From: JAYZDB01 sp036338025
GTDB taxonomy: Bacteria; Planctomycetota; UBA1135; UBA2386
DNA length: 7,293 bases
NCBI GenBank assembly: GCA_036338025.1
Contig: JAYZDB010000174.1
Coordinates: 1 to 7,293 of the forward strand
Direction: 5' to 3'
Shown here: piece by piece, positions 6,172 through 7,293 of the stretch
How the letters are laid out: each line of letters opens with the position of its first letter
Numbering within the stretch: position 1 is the stretch's first letter
Made by a program: the position numbers and the translations under genes
Notes under the pieces: model-generated
What the model was told of the DNA's origin: nothing
The model's database searches: none
Seen by the model: only the letters and a program-made list of their open reading frames with translations

Positions 6172-6861
6172 GTGATAAGGCCTTGGGACTTCTTCCGGTC
6201 CGAGACGCAATGGATTTGTGGGGATTCGGAATTCCGTAACGCCCTCCGTGCGGCTGGCCTCGACTCCATGGAAGCACTTTCCTCGCCCCAGCTAGGGGCC
6301 CTGGTCACGAATCACCGCACATCCTGGGTCCGCCGGGTCTCGATCGGCTCCAGCACATATTACGTAAAAACTTACAATTACGGCTCTTGGCGTGATCGAT
6401 GGCGCGGGATCGGGCGCACCACCTTGTTCTCGGCGTCCCGTGTGCAACGTGAGCGGCGGGCCCTGGAGTGGCTGTCAGACCATGATTTCGGGGGACCACG
6501 GGTCCGAGCCGTGCTGGAGCAGCGCTGGATGGGTTGGCTGTGCCGGGGGGTGTTGGTCACCGAGGCCTGGCCGGGTGAGAGCGTGGCCAGCCTGCTGCCG
6601 CGCTTGAGCCAAACCGATCGGGCGACCTTAGGTGCCGAACTGCGGTGCTTTGTGCAACTCCTGCACGATGCCGGTTTCCGCGACCGCAACCTCGATCTGC
6701 GCAACATCCTCGTCCATCGCGAACCAAACGCCTGGTGCTTTGCGAAGATCGATTCCCCGCGCCACCGAATTCCCAAGGACGCCAGGCCCGACGACGCTCT
6801 CGCGCGCGCCGACTGGACCCGACTCGCCGCCTCGTTCGACGAACTGGACCAGAGTCTATAG
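6172..6861 (+). CDS. Lipopolysaccharide kinase-like protein (WaaP/InaA-type kinase fold)
   Basis: A 229-residue protein resembling the Kdo/WaaP/InaA branch of the protein-kinase-like fold, whose members phosphorylate lipopolysaccharide core sugars. The start GTG at 6172 is the only one that keeps the FRNALRAAGLDSMEAL segment whole, which looks like a genuine N-terminus. An in-frame TAA at 6148 rules out an earlier start, and the next ATG is at 6268 (197 residues). Kinase landmarks are YYVKTY with the ATP-binding Lys at 66, RVQRERRALEWL with the helix-C Glu at 94, the catalytic loop DRNLDLRNIL (171-180) and AKIDSPR with the metal-binding Asp at 194. The HRD-like position reads DRN, so the usual catalytic Asp is Asn; Asp171 or Asp175 might substitute, or the protein may be a pseudokinase. 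There is no signal peptide or membrane segment. The substrate is unknown. It is divergent from HU, and its 3' end overlaps the TPR gene by six bases. Confidence 0.75.
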   Translation: MIRPWDFFRSETQWICGDSEFRNALRAAGLDSMEALSSPQLGALVTNHRTSWVRRVSIGSSTYYVKTYNYGSWRDRWRGIGRTTLFSASRVQRERRALEWLSDHDFGGPRVRAVLEQRWMGWLCRGVLVTEAWPGESVASLLPRLSQTDRATLGAELRCFVQLLHDAGFRDRNLDLRNILVHREPNAWCFAKIDSPRHRIPKDARPDDALARADWTRLAASFDELDQSL

Positions 6862-7293
6862 GTCCTTCCAGTTCACGGGTTTGCTGCTGGCCTTGCCGAG
6901 TTCTTTCTCGATCGCCGCCAAGCGGACCCGCACTGCAAGTTCGAGATCGAACCAGTCGAACGCGTCATCGCTGACGCCCAAAGCACGAAAATACCGGTAG
7001 GCCTGACGCGCCTGGCCCAAGGCGATGCGCCGCTCGGAGCTGGCCTTGGCTTGCTTCAGGCCACTGCCATAGAAGAGGTTGCCGAGATTGAGGACCGCCC
7101 GCGCCCGCTTCGGGTCGCGTCGGATCACCGCCCGATAGTTGTCCACTGCCGCCTGGATCTCGCCACGCTTCCAATGCACCGCGGCGCGGTCCATCTGCAA
7201 GCTGAGATCCTCGCTACCCGGCTTCCACAACTCCGTGATCAAGCTCTCCATCTCGGCCAGATTCCCCTCGATCCGGTACAACAGGAGGTGGAG
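6856..7293 (-). CDS. TPR-repeat protein, C-terminal part (5' end outside the window)
   Basis: The frame is open to the right edge, so the true start lies outside; 145 residues are visible. One clear tetratricopeptide unit is seen (AAVHWKRGEIQAAVDNYRAV, then IRRDPKRA, with the Gly/Ala/Tyr/Pro spacing of the family). A second, less regular unit begins ARAVLNLGNLFYGSG and carries a charged insert before QARQAYRYFRALGV. The C-terminus is a helical stretch rich in Leu, Arg and Glu. TPR units mediate protein-protein contacts, so the function cannot be named. No signal peptide can be judged because the N-terminus is missing. A TTG at 7281 exists in frame but nothing supports it as the start. The gene converges on the kinase-like gene and their stop codons overlap. 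Confidence 0.8.
   Translation of the reverse strand, partial: LHLLLYRIEGNLAEMESLITELWKPGSEDLSLQMDRAAVHWKRGEIQAAVDNYRAVIRRDPKRARAVLNLGNLFYGSGLKQAKASSERRIALGQARQAYRYFRALGVSDDAFDWFDLELAVRVRLAAIEKELGKASSKPVNWKDL

Noticed and set aside
6035..6277. An 81-residue N-terminal extension of the HU protein
   Set aside because: HU family homology starts at the ATG at 6034. The extension crosses the direct repeats, likely promoter boxes and part of the divergent gene.

Overview
The window looks like core chromosome of a GC-rich bacterium. It holds four tRNA genes, six protein genes (one cut by the right edge) and a few regulatory sites. I see no insertion sequence, integrase, CRISPR array or phage gene. 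Lineage is uncertain. The HU/IHF-like protein (opening MRTITKKELVNRIAD, NPRTLE in the arm, VGRMM near the end of the fold), the lack of Shine-Dalgarno sequences and the near-leaderless promoter remind me of Planctomycetota. That is a weak inference from remembered family sequences.

Left part (1-660): four minus-strand tRNA genes, read in the order Thr(TGT), Tyr(GTA), Gly(TCC), Thr(GGT), each with an encoded CCA end. This is the order of thrU-tyrU-glyT-thrT in E. coli, where tufB follows, so an elongation factor Tu gene is expected just beyond the left edge. A promoter with a GC-rich discriminator lies upstream of the first tRNA, at about 568-595. The Tyr-Thr(TGT) spacer can fold into a GC-rich imperfect hairpin.

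Centre (658-4365): a compact minus-strand operon reads mutS2, then a single-domain response regulator, then aroC. Its junctions are a few bases or an overlap. MutS2 has its full ATPase and a KOW-like end but no Smr nuclease domain. AroC (chorismate synthase) ends about 120 bases before the tRNA operon starts in the same direction.

Right part (4366-7293): a PLP-dependent trans-sulfuration enzyme (cystathionine gamma-synthase/lyase type) is divergent from mutS2 and has a -10 box almost touching its ATG. It converges on a minus-strand HU/IHF-family DNA-binding protein with a proline-rich tail. Upstream of the HU gene is a perfect 18-base direct repeat with a 22-base period. A lipopolysaccharide-kinase-like (WaaP/InaA fold) protein with an altered catalytic loop is divergent from HU. 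It converges on, and shares a palindromic stop site with, a partial TPR protein that runs off the right edge.

The genes are mostly housekeeping and I see no multi-gene novel system. The points most worth a second look are the Smr-less MutS2, the HU operator-like repeats, the kinase motif change and the U-U mismatch in one tRNA-Thr.
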